Positions 4,994 to 5,052 of a stretch of 5,052 nt of DNA are shown here, piece by piece (within the stretch, counting starts at the first letter, position 1; the number at the start of each line of letters is the position of its first letter). Under the pieces are notes generated by a model that searched no databases, was not told where the DNA came from, and saw only the letters and a program-made list of their open reading frames with translations. This DNA comes from an uncultured Veillonella sp. (GTDB lineage Bacteria > Bacillota > Negativicutes > Veillonellales > Veillonellaceae): positions 1 to 5,052 of the forward strand of contig URQX01000110.1 of NCBI GenBank assembly GCA_900550175.1. The letters are read 5' to 3'. The translations under genes were made by a program, and so were the position numbers.

Positions 4994-5052
4994 TATTTTC
5001 CGGTATATTTTATAGGAATTTTAATAAGTATTATAAAAAGAATACATTATAC

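Noticed and set aside
5041..5052. Minus-strand GTATAATG at the right edge as a second rpsU promoter
   Set aside because: Any -35 would lie outside the window, so it cannot be judged. The internal full-consensus promoter already explains rpsU expression.

Overview
The window is AT-rich chromosomal DNA with strong AGGAGG-type ribosome binding sites, near-consensus sigma-70/sigma-A-type promoters and clear intrinsic terminators. This suggests a low-GC Firmicute-type bacterium. The gene content and protein style fit a Negativicute such as Veillonella, but that is a judgement from memory of the proteins and not a database result. All of the recognisable genes are housekeeping or core metabolism. 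I see no mobile element, CRISPR array, tRNA or rRNA.

Layout, left to right. Positions 1-656 (minus) hold the N-terminal membrane half of an ABC exporter, cut by the window edge. A 282-bp divergent promoter region (657-938) separates it from tpx (939-1454, plus), an atypical 2-Cys thiol peroxidase, which is closed by a strong terminator. psiE (1566-1961, plus), a four-helix membrane protein, follows. A bidirectional terminator (2000-2031) separates psiE from the convergent glutamine synthetase gene glnA (2054-3958, minus), which encodes an unusually long 634-residue enzyme. The glnA leader contains a large terminator-like hairpin just before the Shine-Dalgarno, downstream of a strong promoter. 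Further right lie yqeY (4197-4640, minus) and rpsU (4722-4901, minus, 59 aa). They look like one rpsU-yqeY transcript driven by a perfect TTGACA-17-TATAAT promoter, with a long hairpin between the two genes.

Functionally these are independent units: peroxide detoxification (tpx), a putative phosphate-stress membrane protein (psiE), ammonium assimilation (glnA), and translation (rpsU, yqeY). The most interesting material is regulatory rather than a new gene system. The main items are the probable transcription attenuator in the glnA leader, the hairpin between rpsU and yqeY, and several palindromes at promoters. The glutamine synthetase itself is also notable: it has a 14-residue insertion between two metal-ligand glutamates and departs from the usual active-site signatures at a few positions.
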